A DNA stretch of 42,196 nucleotides from Candidatus Corynebacterium avicola (GTDB lineage: Bacteria > Actinomycetota > Actinomycetes > Mycobacteriales > Mycobacteriaceae), in assembly GCA_019114135.1 (NCBI GenBank), contig DXGC01000059.1:1-42196 (forward strand), in the 5' to 3' direction. Below the pieces are notes generated by a model. That model was not told the DNA's origin. It saw only the letters and a program-made list of their open reading frames with translations, and made no database searches. Shown here piece by piece: positions 18,952 to 27,300 of this stretch (its first letter is position 1; each line of letters starts with the position of its first letter). A program made the translations under genes and the position numbers.

Positions 18952-19125
18952 ATGGTGCCGGGTACCCCTGAACTGCTCATCATCGCGCTGGTGATCATTG
19001 TGCTCTTTGGCGCAGCGAAGCTGCCGACCCTGGCACGCTCCCTGGGCCGTTCGGCGCGGATCCTCAAGTCGGAGATGCGCGAGATGAAGAACGACGAACA
19101 GCCTTCCGTATCGAGTAATGACTGA
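18952..19125 (+). CDS. Second TatA-like protein, 57 aa
   Basis: A short gene not obvious at usual length cut-offs. It encodes 57 residues with the same design as the preceding Tat[10 protein letters not shown], hydrophobic helix [11 protein letters not shown], hinge FGAAKLP, and amphipathic helix [22 protein letters not shown], the last 15 residues differing from TatA at one position. The acidic tail is almost absent. AGGAG at 18941-18945 precedes the ATG. The stop lies within an 8-nt overlap with tatC (ATGACTGA), so it is clearly translated in the tat operon. It could be a minimal TatA isoform or take a TatB- or TatE-like role; it lacks the length expected of TatB. Confidence 0.88.
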   Translation: MVPGTPELLIIALVIIVLFGAAKLPTLARSLGRSARILKSEMREMKNDEQPSVSSND

Positions 19126-20182
19126 CAGTTCCTCAGGGGAGCGGACCGTCCAGGTTCCCACGCGGGGCCGTCGGAGCTCCGGCAAGAAGAAGCGTCGCTC
19201 GACCGAGGCGGAGATGAGCCTCGTCGAGCACCTCCGTGAGCTCCGCCGACGCGTCGTCATCGCCCTCGCGGCGATCGCTGTCGGCACCATCCTGGGATAC
19301 ACCTGGTACGGCAATGGCTTCCTCGGCATACCGAGCCTCGGTGAGATCCTCCGCGGACCGTACTGCAACCTCCCTCCTGAGATGAGGTTCGGCAGTTCGA
19401 CAGGTGAATGCCGCCTGTTGTCGACTGCCCCCTTCGAGCAGTTCACCCTCCGACTGAAGATGGGTTTCATCGCCGGTCTGGTGCTGTCCGCGCCCTTCTG
19501 GCTGGGGCAGCTCTGGGGATTCGTCACCCCGGGTTTGAAGAAGAACGAGAAGATGTGGACCCGCGTCTTCGTCGGCGTGGCGACCCTGCTGTTCGTCGGC
19601 GGCGCCGCTCTCGCCTTCTACGTCATCAACTACGGCCTCGAGTTCCTGCTGGGAATCGGTTCCGAGGCCCAGATCGCGGCGTTGACCGGTACGTCCTACT
19701 TCAACTTCCTGCTGATGCTGCTGCTCATCTTCGGGCTGAGCTTCGAGCTTCCGCTGGTCATCGTGATGCTCAACCTCGTGGGTGTGCTCCGGTACAACAG
19801 CATGAAGGACAAGCGCAGGTACATCATCCTGTTCCTGTTCATCTTCGCGGCGTTCGCGACTCCCGGTGGCGACCCTGTGACGATGCTGATCCTGGCGACC
19901 TCCATGTGCTTGATGATGGAGATCGCCATGCAGATCGCCCACTTCAACGACTACCGTCTGAAGAAGAAGGGCCTGATCGAGGACTTCCCTGACGACCTCG
20001 ACGACGAATCGGCGTCCTCCATCGGCACCACCGACGCCGTGAACGGCAGCTCCACCGTCGCCGCACCGGCACCGGTGCAGTCCGCACCAACCCGTAGTTA
20101 CGCCCCGAACAACGGCACCCCCTCGAACTCCACCAGCACTGAAAGCGCCAACGGTAGCAACAACTTTGACGACATCCTCTGA
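19118..20182 (+). CDS. tatC: Sec-independent translocase protein TatC
   Basis: Integral membrane receptor for twin-arginine signal peptides. The 354-aa protein carries the family's opening [24 protein letters not shown] near residue 28, followed by six hydrophobic segments, among them [69 protein letters not shown] and [38 protein letters not shown]. The first ~25 residues are basic and the last ~75 are Ser/Thr/Asn-rich, a disordered extension longer than in the E. coli protein but common in actinobacteria. Its start overlaps the second tatA gene and its end overlaps helY by 17 nt. Confidence 0.94.
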   Translation: MTDSSSGERTVQVPTRGRRSSGKKKRRSTEAEMSLVEHLRELRRRVVIALAAIAVGTILGYTWYGNGFLGIPSLGEILRGPYCNLPPEMRFGSSTGECRLLSTAPFEQFTLRLKMGFIAGLVLSAPFWLGQLWGFVTPGLKKNEKMWTRVFVGVATLLFVGGAALAFYVINYGLEFLLGIGSEAQIAALTGTSYFNFLLMLLLIFGLSFELPLVIVMLNLVGVLRYNSMKDKRRYIILFLFIFAAFATPGGDPVTMLILATSMCLMMEIAMQIAHFNDYRLKKKGLIEDFPDDLDDESASSIGTTDAVNGSSTVAAPAPVQSAPTRSYAPNNGTPSNSTSTESANGSNNFDDIL

Positions 20183-22943
20183 GTCCACTGAGTCCACTGA
20201 ACCCGCCGGGCCCGTAGAGCCCCGCCACCCCGCGGTCGAGGCCTTCGCCGCCGCCTACGAGTTCCCGCTGGACGACTTCCAGCTCACCGCCGCCGACTCC
20301 ATCGCCGAGGGACGCGGCGTTCTCGTCTGTGCACCCACCGGAGCAGGAAAGACCGTGGTGGGGGAGTTCGCCGTGCACGAGGCGTTCCGTCTCGACGGCA
20401 CCTGTTTCTACACGACGCCGATCAAGGCGCTGAGCAACCAGAAGTACCACGACCTGGTGGAGCGCTACGGAGCGGACAACGTCGGCCTGCTCACCGGAGA
20501 CACCAGCATCAACGGTGACGCTCCCGTGGTCGTGATGACCACCGAGGTGCTGCGCAACATGGTCTACGCGGAGTCCGACCGGCTCGACCGGCTGACCCAC
20601 GTGGTCATGGACGAGGTCCACTTCCTGGCCGACCCCTCGCGCGGGCCGGTGTGGGAGGAGACGATCCTCAACCTGGATCCCTCGGTGATCCTGGTCAGCC
20701 TGTCGGCCACGGTCTCCAACGCCGAGGAGTTCGGCTCCTGGCTCTCCACGGTCCGCGGTCAGACCGACCTTGTGGTCACCACCCACCGTCCGGTGCCGCT
20801 CGACCAGTTCATGATGGTCGGCTCCCAGATCCTGCCGCTCTACGAGGACCGGGGAAAGCAGCACCGCGACAAGGAGGTCAACCGGGCCGTCGTCGCAGCG
20901 TCCGCGCGCGCCGAGGAGTCCGGGCGACGCCAGGGACCGAAGCGCAGCGACGTGGTCATGTCGATGCGCAAGGCCTCGATGCTGCCGGCGATCTACTTCA
21001 TCTTCTCCCGTGCCGGTTGTGACGGGGCGGTCCGCCAGCTGCTCGTGGACCGTATCCGGTTGACCACCGACGCCGAACGCGACGACATCCTGGCCACCGT
21101 CGACGCCGGTGTGGAGGGCATCGCCAAGGAGGATCTGGGTGTGCTTGGGTTCCGCCACTGGCGGCGCGCCCTGGGCAACGGCTACGCCGCCCACCATGCC
21201 GGGATGCTGCCGGCGTTCCGGCACATCGTCGAGGACCTCTTCTCCCGCGGCCTGCTGAAGGTCTGCTTCGCCACCGAGACCCTGGCGCTGGGCATCAACA
21301 TGCCCGCCCGCACCGTGGTCCTGGAGAAGCTGATCAAGTTCGACGGCGAGGGCCACGTCGACCTCACCCCGGGCCAGTACACCCAGCTCACCGGACGTGC
21401 CGGACGCCGCGGCATCGACACCCAGGGCAATGCACTGGTGCTGTGGAGCCGGGGGATCGACCCCCACGCAGTGGCGAACCTGGCGCAGACCCGGACCTAC
21501 CCCTTGGACTCGACCTTCCGCCCCGGCTACAACATGGCGGTCAACCTGATCTCCACCAAGGGCTACACCGAGGCCCACCGGTTGCTGGACCGCTCCTTCG
21601 CCCAGTACCAGGCCGCTTCCACCGTGGTGGAGCAGGCCGAACGGACGACCCGCCGTCGCCGTGAACTCTCCGAACTGGAACGGGACCTGGCCAATGCAGT
21701 ATCCCGCGTCGACCGGGGCAGGAGTGGTCCTGCGGAAGGGTTGAGTACCCAGGACGTCCTGGACTACGCAACCCTGCGTCGCGACCTGACACTCGAGGAA
21801 CGTCGGGCGAAGAAGGACGCGTCCAGAGACCGCTCGGTGGAGACCTCGAAACTGCTCTCCAGCCTGTCTGTCGGCGACATCATCGCCCTGCCGACCGGGA
21901 AGAACCCGCAGATCGCCGTGGTGGTGCGCAGCGACTCACACCACCGGGACCCACGTCCGTGGATCGTCACCGAGGACGGCTGGTGCGGCCCTGTGGCCAC
22001 CGAGTCCTTCGGCAATGTCCCGGTGCCGCTGGGCCATATGCGTCTGCAGAAGAACGCACAGCGCAGCCCGAAACGCAACGCCCGCTCCGTGGCGGCCACC
22101 CTGCGGCGGCAGAAGGTCGACCGTCCGAAGCAGCTGAAGCCGAAGGCCCGTGGTGGCTCGAAGAAGGCGGCCGAGCTGCGCGACCGGGTGCACATGCATC
22201 CGGTCCATGCCCTGCGGGAACGGGAGGACCTGGCCCGTCCGGCCGAGCGCGTCATCGCCGCGCGACGCACGCTCGAGCGCGAACTCGAGTCCCAGGCGCC
22301 CGAGACCGAGTCACTGTCGAAGACCTTCGACCGGATCCTGGAACTGCTCGGCGAGCTCGACTACGTCGAGACCGACGGCGGCACCGACGTGCGCGAGGGT
22401 GACCTGACCACCACCCGGATCACCTCGGAGGGACGCCGCCTGGCCGGTGTCCACCACGAGGCGGACCTGCTGGTCGCCCAGTGCCTGCGCCGCGGGGTGT
22501 GGGATGACCTGGACCCGGCGGAGCTTGCTGCGGTCGTCTCGACGCTCGTCTTCGAGAACCGGCGGGAGACCGAGGGTAGTGACGACGGCGTGCCGACCGA
22601 GGCCCTGGCCACCGCGATCTCTGCGGTGTACCGGATCCATGGCGAGTTGACGGCCGATGAGCAGCGTCACCGGCTCCCGCTGACCCGCGACGCGGATCTT
22701 GGCTTCGCCACCGCGCTGCACCAGTGGACCGCCGGGGCTCCGCTGGACTACTGCCTGCGCGCCGCAGACGCCTCCGGCGCGAGTCTGAGTGCCGGCGATT
22801 TCGTGCGCTGGTGTAACCGGGTCGTCGACCTGCTGGAGCAGATCCGGCACACCGGCTACTCCGACTCGGTGAAGGCGGCGGCGCGGAAGGCCGTGCCGGC
22901 GATCCGTCGCGGTGTGGTGGAGCTCGGCGCGTCCACCGGCTAG
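20166..22943 (+). CDS. helY: Ski2-like DEVH-box RNA helicase HelY
   Basis: ATP-dependent helicase of the Ski2/Mtr4 superfamily 2 group, conserved beside tatC in actinobacteria and thought to act on RNA. The 925-aa protein has Walker A APTGAGKT at 56-63, the DEVH box at 149-152, SLSATVSNAEEFG, HHAGMLPAFR, FATETLALGINMPARTVV and QLTGRAGRRG, followed by a long C-terminal region matching the DSHCT-type domain. The start is a TTG at 20166 inside tatC; no other start codon lies close before the conserved segment PLDDFQLTAADSIAEG, though TTG leaves some doubt. It is the last gene of the tat block and converges with pcp, whose end overlaps by 4 nt. Confidence 0.92.
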   Translation: MTTSSESTESTEPAGPVEPRHPAVEAFAAAYEFPLDDFQLTAADSIAEGRGVLVCAPTGAGKTVVGEFAVHEAFRLDGTCFYTTPIKALSNQKYHDLVERYGADNVGLLTGDTSINGDAPVVVMTTEVLRNMVYAESDRLDRLTHVVMDEVHFLADPSRGPVWEETILNLDPSVILVSLSATVSNAEEFGSWLSTVRGQTDLVVTTHRPVPLDQFMMVGSQILPLYEDRGKQHRDKEVNRAVVAASARAEESGRRQGPKRSDVVMSMRKASMLPAIYFIFSRAGCDGAVRQLLVDRIRLTTDAERDDILATVDAGVEGIAKEDLGVLGFRHWRRALGNGYAAHHAGMLPAFRHIVEDLFSRGLLKVCFATETLALGINMPARTVVLEKLIKFDGEGHVDLTPGQYTQLTGRAGRRGIDTQGNALVLWSRGIDPHAVANLAQTRTYPLDSTFRPGYNMAVNLISTKGYTEAHRLLDRSFAQYQAASTVVEQAERTTRRRRELSELERDLANAVSRVDRGRSGPAEGLSTQDVLDYATLRRDLTLEERRAKKDASRDRSVETSKLLSSLSVGDIIALPTGKNPQIAVVVRSDSHHRDPRPWIVTEDGWCGPVATESFGNVPVPLGHMRLQKNAQRSPKRNARSVAATLRRQKVDRPKQLKPKARGGSKKAAELRDRVHMHPVHALREREDLARPAERVIAARRTLERELESQAPETESLSKTFDRILELLGELDYVETDGGTDVREGDLTTTRITSEGRRLAGVHHEADLLVAQCLRRGVWDDLDPAELAAVVSTLVFENRRETEGSDDGVPTEALATAISAVYRIHGELTADEQRHRLPLTRDADLGFATALHQWTAGAPLDYCLRAADASGASLSAGDFVRWCNRVVDLLEQIRHTGYSDSVKAAARKAVPAIRRGVVELGASTG

Positions 22944-23548
22944 GCGGACGCCACCGAGTCGACGACCGTCCGTACACAGAGTTGGACGGCGCGGTTGATC
23001 ATGTCCTGGCCCATCACGTCCGGGTGGGGGACATGGATGAAGCCGGTGGGCACGTTCTCGGTCCCAGCGGACTGTTCGTGCAGGGCACGGTAGAGCACCG
23101 TGTTGCACACGTAGGTTCCCGCCGTCATCGACACCGAGGCCGGGATCGAGTCCTCGGTCAATGCATCGACGATCGCCTTCACCGGCAGGGTCGAGAAGTA
23201 CGCTGCCGGGCCATCTGTGACGACCGGCTCGTCCACGGGCAGGGCCCCGGCGTTGTCGGGGATCCGCGCGTCCGCGAGGTTGACAGCGATGCGTTCCGGG
23301 GTGACCTCACTGCGGCCGTTCGCCAGGCCGAGACAGATCACCGCATCCGGCCTGTACCCGTCGATCAGCTCATGGATCTGCTCCTGCGCCTGCTCGAATT
23401 CGACGGGGAGGACCTGGCCGATCACCTCCACGCCGGGAATGTCGCCGTGGTCCACCGCAGTACGGAGGGACACCAGCGCAGGCATCGTCGGATTCACGGT
23501 GTCCCCTCCGAAAGGCTCGAACGCCGTCACAAGTACTCTTCTGATCAC
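22940..23548 (-). CDS. pcp: Pyrrolidone-carboxylate peptidase (pyroglutamyl peptidase I)
   Basis: Cysteine peptidase of family C15 that removes N-terminal pyroglutamate from peptides in the cytosol. The 202-aa protein has the usual length and all catalytic residues: E81 in GRSEVTPERIAVN, C148 in MTAGTYVCNTVLY and H172 in GFIHVPH. FEPFGGDTVNP near the start is also family-typical. It begins with a GTG at 23548; a TACGCT hexamer on the same strand ends 8 nt before it, so the mRNA may be leaderless. The gene diverges from the hydrolase gene at 23638, with only 89 nt between the two starts. Confidence 0.94.
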   Translation of the reverse strand: MIRRVLVTAFEPFGGDTVNPTMPALVSLRTAVDHGDIPGVEVIGQVLPVEFEQAQEQIHELIDGYRPDAVICLGLANGRSEVTPERIAVNLADARIPDNAGALPVDEPVVTDGPAAYFSTLPVKAIVDALTEDSIPASVSMTAGTYVCNTVLYRALHEQSAGTENVPTGFIHVPHPDVMGQDMINRAVQLCVRTVVDSVASA

Positions 23549-23556
23549 AACGACCC

Positions 23557-23562
23557 AGCGTA
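23557..23562 (-). promoter_or_regulatory. -10 box TACGCT of pcp
   Basis: Read on the minus strand, TACGCT ends 8 nt before the GTG start of pcp; no ribosome site lies between. Confidence 0.4.
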
Positions 23563-23623
23563 GTAGGCGTTGACCGGCGGACGACGTCCAGCACGATCCC
23601 AGCGACCTGCAAGGTTTTCTCCC

Positions 23624-23629
23624 TATTCT
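23624..23629 (+). promoter_or_regulatory. -10 box TATTCT of the cutinase-like gene
   Basis: TATTCT ends 8 nt before the ATG at 23638; a leaderless transcript is likely. Confidence 0.5.
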
Positions 23630-23637
23630 CGGGAACC

Positions 23638-24444
23638 ATGAAGGAAGCAGGAACTGTCGTCATCCGGAACCGGGGCATCGGTGAGCCCGAGCCCGGACCC
23701 ACCCTGAGTGGGGTCACCGATCTGCTGCCGTCGCACTGGACATGCCTGGAGAACCCGTGGTTGGCCCAGTACGGCCCGGCCGGGGAGCGCCGCGAAGGCA
23801 CCGTCCCCTTCCTGGACGCCGTGGCCAGCGGCACCACGGAACTGACCCGCATGGTCCGGGAGGCCATCGCCGAGGGCAACCGTGTCGTGCTGCTCGGCTA
23901 CTCCGGCGGTGCTGTGGTGGTTCACCGCACCCTCGACCAGCTCTCTACCGAGGAACGCGAGATGATCGCCGCCGTCGGATTCGTCTCCGACCCGGAGCAA
24001 CCCCGCCTGGTGACCGGGCAGTCCGACAGATACGGCATCCGAGGGGAGTCCCCGGTCACCGACATCCCGGCTCGGTGGGCCGCCGACCCCGACGACGGCA
24101 TCTGCCTCTGCCCCGGGAACAGCCCGCTGAGGCTTCTCGCCCAGTGGACCCCGGACGTCGGTCTGGACTCGCCGCTGGCCCTGGGGCAGCAGGCCCGCCG
24201 CGCGGTGAAACTGCGGCGCGACCCTGCCTACGTGGTCGACGTCCATGACCTCGACGGGGAGAAGGCACGGTTCGGCGAGGCTCGACGCCTCTTCGATGGC
24301 TACCGCGGCGACGACCACATCTCCTACGGTGTCCGCACTGAAGCTGGGACCACCTCGACCTACCTGGAGAACATGGCTCTCTGGCTGCGTACGACGGTGA
24401 CCGCGCAACCTGCAGTGGGGCAGACACTGGCCAGCGTGGGCTGA
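23638..24444 (+). CDS. Alpha/beta serine hydrolase, cutinase / LysB / PE-PPE-like
   Basis: Probable serine esterase of 268 aa. The nucleophile elbow LLGYSGGAV places the catalytic Ser at S89. A cutinase-like acid motif DPDDGIC (D152 or D153) and a DDHISY segment (H227) complete a plausible Ser-Asp-His triad. The N-terminal half (WLAQYGPAGERREG, then a helix TTELTRMVREAIAEGNRVVLLGYSGG) resembles mycobacteriophage lysin B and PE-PPE-domain hydrolases as I recall them. Unlike secreted cutinases it has no signal peptide, so it seems cytosolic or exported by another route. The substrate is unknown; a mycolate or other lipid ester is a reasonable guess in this group of bacteria. No phage gene lies next to it. 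Confidence 0.7.
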   Translation: MKEAGTVVIRNRGIGEPEPGPTLSGVTDLLPSHWTCLENPWLAQYGPAGERREGTVPFLDAVASGTTELTRMVREAIAEGNRVVLLGYSGGAVVVHRTLDQLSTEEREMIAAVGFVSDPEQPRLVTGQSDRYGIRGESPVTDIPARWAADPDDGICLCPGNSPLRLLAQWTPDVGLDSPLALGQQARRAVKLRRDPAYVVDVHDLDGEKARFGEARRLFDGYRGDDHISYGVRTEAGTTSTYLENMALWLRTTVTAQPAVGQTLASVG

Positions 24445-24467
24445 AACGCCTGACGGCACCACGCGCC

Positions 24468-24473
24468 TACACT
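24468..24473 (+). promoter_or_regulatory. -10 box TACACT of the M24 peptidase gene
   Basis: TACACT ends 8 nt before the ATG at 24482. A GGAGGA follows but lies only 1-2 nt from the ATG, too near for a normal ribosome site. Confidence 0.5.
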
Positions 24474-24481
24474 TGGAGGAC

Positions 24482-25630
24482 ATGAGTTCTCCGTTTCCCA
24501 CGTCCACCTACGCCGCCCGCCTCGATGCAGTGACCGCACTGCTCGATCGTGCGGACGCCCCGTCCGCCGCCGTGTTGACTCCCGGCCCGGACCTGCAGTT
24601 CCTCCTCGCCAGCGACATCGACACCCATGAGCGCTTCAGCGCACTGGTCGTCACCGCCGACACCCGCCGCATCGTGGTGCCCGCGGTCGACGCGGCCGCC
24701 CTCCGTGCCGGGGTCACCGGTGAGCTCGGCGTGGAGATCGTCCCCTGGACCGACGGCGAGGATCCGGTCGACCTGCTGCAGCTGCCCGCGCAGGGCACGG
24801 TGGCAGTGTCCGGGACGATGACCGCCGACCACCTCCTGAACCTGCAGGGCAGGGGAGTGACCACCGTCAACGCCACCACCGTGCTCCGCGAGGTGTTCAT
24901 GGTCAAGGACGACGGGGAGATCGCCGAACTGCGACGCGCCGGCCAGGCCATCGACACCGTCCACCTGCAGGTTCCGGCCCTGCTTCAGCCGGGACGCACC
25001 GAGGCGGAGGTGGCTGCGGAGCTCACCGAGCTGATCCTCGCTGAGCATGTCGCCGTGGACTTCGTCATCGTCGGGTCTGGTCCGCACGGTGCAGACCCCC
25101 ACCACAGCTTCTCCGACCGGGTGTTGGAGAGCGGTGACGTGGTCGTCGTCGACATCGGCGGAACCCTGGACTCCGGCTACCACTCTGACTGCACCCGCAC
25201 CTACGTGATCGGGGAGCCGACCAAGGACCAGCAGGACGCCTACCGTGTCCTCAAGCAGGCGCAGGAGGCCGGTCTCAATGCCGCGAAGCCCGGCGTGACT
25301 GCGGCCGAACTGGACGGCATCGTCCGCGACATCATCGAGGACGCCGGCTACGGCGAGTACTTCTCCCACCGCACCGGCCACGGTATCGGGCTCTCCGGAC
25401 ACGAGGAGCCGTTCATCATCGCCGGCAACGACCTCCCGCTGCAGGAGGGGATGGCGTTCTCCATCGAGCCGGGCATCTACGTCCCCGGTGACTGGGGAGC
25501 CAGGATCGAGGACATTGTGGTGCTCACCGCCGAAGGCTGTGAAGCGCTGAATGTCACCAGCCACGACCTCAGAGACACCACCGAAGCCACCGACGCTTCC
25601 AAGTCCTCCACGACAGGACCCAGCGCATGA
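24482..25630 (+). CDS. M24-family Xaa-Pro peptidase (PepQ/PepP-like)
   Basis: Metallopeptidase cleaving peptides next to proline, 382 aa. The creatinase-like N-terminal domain covers about 1-130 and the pita-bread catalytic domain about 140-355. The five metal ligands appear as D224 and D236 in VVVDIGGTLDSGYHSDCTRT, H300 in GHGIGLSGHEEPF, E329 in FSIEPGIYVPG and E343 in GARIEDIVVLT. The D-D spacing is one residue longer than usual. I start at the ATG at 24482, fitting a leaderless mRNA; a TTG three codons earlier overlaps the -10 box. The last codons overlap the reductase gene (ATGA), so the two are translationally coupled. Whether it is a dipeptidase or an aminopeptidase P cannot be decided. 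Confidence 0.9.
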   Translation: MSSPFPTSTYAARLDAVTALLDRADAPSAAVLTPGPDLQFLLASDIDTHERFSALVVTADTRRIVVPAVDAAALRAGVTGELGVEIVPWTDGEDPVDLLQLPAQGTVAVSGTMTADHLLNLQGRGVTTVNATTVLREVFMVKDDGEIAELRRAGQAIDTVHLQVPALLQPGRTEAEVAAELTELILAEHVAVDFVIVGSGPHGADPHHSFSDRVLESGDVVVVDIGGTLDSGYHSDCTRTYVIGEPTKDQQDAYRVLKQAQEAGLNAAKPGVTAAELDGIVRDIIEDAGYGEYFSHRTGHGIGLSGHEEPFIIAGNDLPLQEGMAFSIEPGIYVPGDWGARIEDIVVLTAEGCEALNVTSHDLRDTTEATDASKSSTTGPSA

Positions 25631-26358
25631 GCCGCATCGCACTCTTCGGAGCCACCAGTGAGATCGGTGGGGAGATCATGACCCGCATCGCGTCCGGCAA
25701 TGACCTGGTGCTGGCCGCACGCCGCCCGGAAGCACTCGGGGATCTGGTGGCGTCCTGCGAGAAGGCCGGGGCGCGCAGCGTGGAGACCGTCTTCTTCGAC
25801 GCGAGCGACTGCCCAGCCCAGTCCGGGGTCATCGACTCGATCGAGAACCAGGGCCCGATCGATACGGCCATCGCCACCTTCGGCGTGCTCGGTGACCAGG
25901 GGCTGGCCGAGCGCGACGGTGGGGAAGTGGAGCGGGTGCTGCACACCGACTTCACGGCTCAGGCGGTACTGCTCACCGAGTTGTCGGACCGGATGAAGAG
26001 CCGCGGCGCGGGCACGCTGGTCGCGTTCTCCTCGATCGCTGGCGCCCGGGTGCGGCGTCCCAACTACGTCTACGGTTCGGCGAAGGCCGGACTGGACGGC
26101 TTCTGCCAGGGGATGCAGGACGCCCTGCGCGGAACCGGGGTGACGCTCACGGTGGTGCGTCCCGGCTTCGTCATCGGGCAGATGACCGAGGGTATGGACC
26201 CGGCGCCGATGTCGGTGACCGCCGACGTGGTGGCCGAGGCGACCGTGGACGCAATTAACCGGGGCACCCGGGATGTGTGGGTGCCCCGGCGGCTGGGGCT
26301 GCTTGCCACGGCAACGACGTTCGTCCCGCGGTGGCTGTGGCGGATGGCGCCGCGCTAG
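25627..26358 (+). CDS. Short-chain reductase, DprE2-like (decaprenylphosphoryl-2-keto-ribose reductase family)
   Basis: NAD(P)H-dependent reductase of 243 aa. GATSEIGG (8-15) replaces the usual TGxxxGIG cofactor loop; S136, Y149 and K153 in FSSIAGARVRRPNYVYGSAKAG form the catalytic set. AGARSVETVFFDA, ATFGVLGDQ, RVRRPNYVYGSAKAGLDGF and VVRPGFV match DprE2, which finishes the epimerisation of decaprenylphosphoryl ribose to arabinose for cell-wall arabinan. DprE1, the partner oxidase, is not next to it; instead the gene overlaps a peptidase gene. It may therefore be a paralog with another substrate. It converges with the small secreted-protein gene, 7 nt apart. Confidence 0.75.
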   Translation: MSRIALFGATSEIGGEIMTRIASGNDLVLAARRPEALGDLVASCEKAGARSVETVFFDASDCPAQSGVIDSIENQGPIDTAIATFGVLGDQGLAERDGGEVERVLHTDFTAQAVLLTELSDRMKSRGAGTLVAFSSIAGARVRRPNYVYGSAKAGLDGFCQGMQDALRGTGVTLTVVRPGFVIGQMTEGMDPAPMSVTADVVAEATVDAINRGTRDVWVPRRLGLLATATTFVPRWLWRMAPR

Positions 26359-26365
26359 ATCCCTT

Positions 26366-26683
26366 CTAGACTCCGGCGACCTCGTAGATCACGGTACGCA
26401 GCACGCCGTAGAGGCCGAGTGCGGCGGTGACGCCCGCGGTGGTGGCGAAGGCGCAGGTGGCCAGGCCACCGAAGTCGGTGTCACCACAGGCGTCGTCGAG
26501 GGAACCGCTGACCTCACCCTCGGCGTCGCTTGACCCGGCGGCGAGATCCTCGGCGGATCCTTCGATCGACGAGGTGATCTCAGACGTGGTGTCCTGGGCG
26601 ACCGCGGGGGTCACGGCTGCGCCGACGAAGGCGGTGGAGGTGGCGAGAGCGAGGGCGACGCTGCTGCGGCGGAGGCGGCTCAT
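26366..26683 (-). CDS. Small secreted or surface protein, unknown function
   Basis: A 105-aa product with a clear Sec signal peptide: MSRLRRSSVALALATSTAFVGAAVTPAVAQD with a predicted AxA cleavage after A29. The mature part is acidic and Ser/Gly-rich (about residues 31-64), has two cysteines (C66, C77) that could form a disulfide, and ends with a moderately hydrophobic segment ATTAGVTAALGLYGVLRTVIYEVAGV that could insert in a membrane or the mycomembrane. I know no family for it. The leader of roughly 30-40 nt contains GAAAGG, and an AT-rich promoter zone with TATATA and TAATACT hexamers lies upstream on this strand. It is divergent from fxsA. Confidence 0.75.
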   Translation of the reverse strand: MSRLRRSSVALALATSTAFVGAAVTPAVAQDTTSEITSSIEGSAEDLAAGSSDAEGEVSGSLDDACGDTDFGGLATCAFATTAGVTAALGLYGVLRTVIYEVAGV

Positions 26684-26825
26684 GGAGTTGTTCGACCTTT
26701 CGGAAGGAAGTATTAGCTATATAACGGTAAAAGACCTCTGCGCTCCGGTCCAGCGATTTGCTCAGAACATGGTCGCTGTAGGCGAACACCGGCGACGATG
26801 ACTGCGGTTGCGGCAGCGCCACACG

Positions 26826-26831
26826 TAGAAT
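26826..26831 (+). promoter_or_regulatory. -10 box TAGAAT of fxsA
   Basis: TAGAAT ends 7 nt before the ATG at 26839, a near-consensus hexamer with leaderless spacing. Confidence 0.55.
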
Positions 26832-26838
26832 GGTCACT

Positions 26839-27300
26839 ATGCCAAGTGTCCTTCCGCTCGTGTACGTCTTCGCCGAGGTCCTGTTCTTCATTCTCATGGG
26901 AGCATGGATCGGTTTCGGCTGGACGATACTGCTCACCCTCGCCGCCTTTATCGGTGGCATCGCCCTGGCGGGGTGGCAGTTCCGCGAACTGGTGCGTCGG
27001 ACCCTCGAGAACAAGGAGAACCCCGGCCGGCTGACCGCTGACGCGGCCCTGACTGCCGTCGGTGCGGTCCTCGTCGCCCTGCCGGGCCTGCTCAGCGCCC
27101 TCTTCGGCATCTTCCTGCTGCTGCCGCCGACCCGCACGGTCATCCGCAAGGCGCTCGGCGGCACCCTGCGCCGTACGATGACGCAGTTCGGTGGTGCCTC
27201 CTTCACCACCGTCTCCGGGGTGAGCATGCCGCAGACCAAGAACGTCCAGGGGTGGGGCGAGGTCATCGACCACCGGGATGACGAGTTCGACGGCAAGTGA
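26839..27300 (+). CDS. fxsA: FxsA-family membrane protein
   Basis: Small cytoplasmic membrane protein of 153 aa. Hydrophobic segments are visible at about 3-24 (LPLVYVFAEVLFFILMGAWIGFG), 26-44 and 75-98, with the family's GRLTADAALTAVGAVLVALPGLLSALFGIFLLLPPTR core and a cytosolic tail. FxsA was named for suppressing phage T7 exclusion by the F plasmid in E. coli; its normal role is unknown. The start is the ATG at 26839. Its stop overlaps the GTG of lnt (GTGA). The fxsA-lnt/ppm1 linkage is also found in M. tuberculosis. Confidence 0.88.
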   Translation: MPSVLPLVYVFAEVLFFILMGAWIGFGWTILLTLAAFIGGIALAGWQFRELVRRTLENKENPGRLTADAALTAVGAVLVALPGLLSALFGIFLLLPPTRTVIRKALGGTLRRTMTQFGGASFTTVSGVSMPQTKNVQGWGEVIDHRDDEFDGK

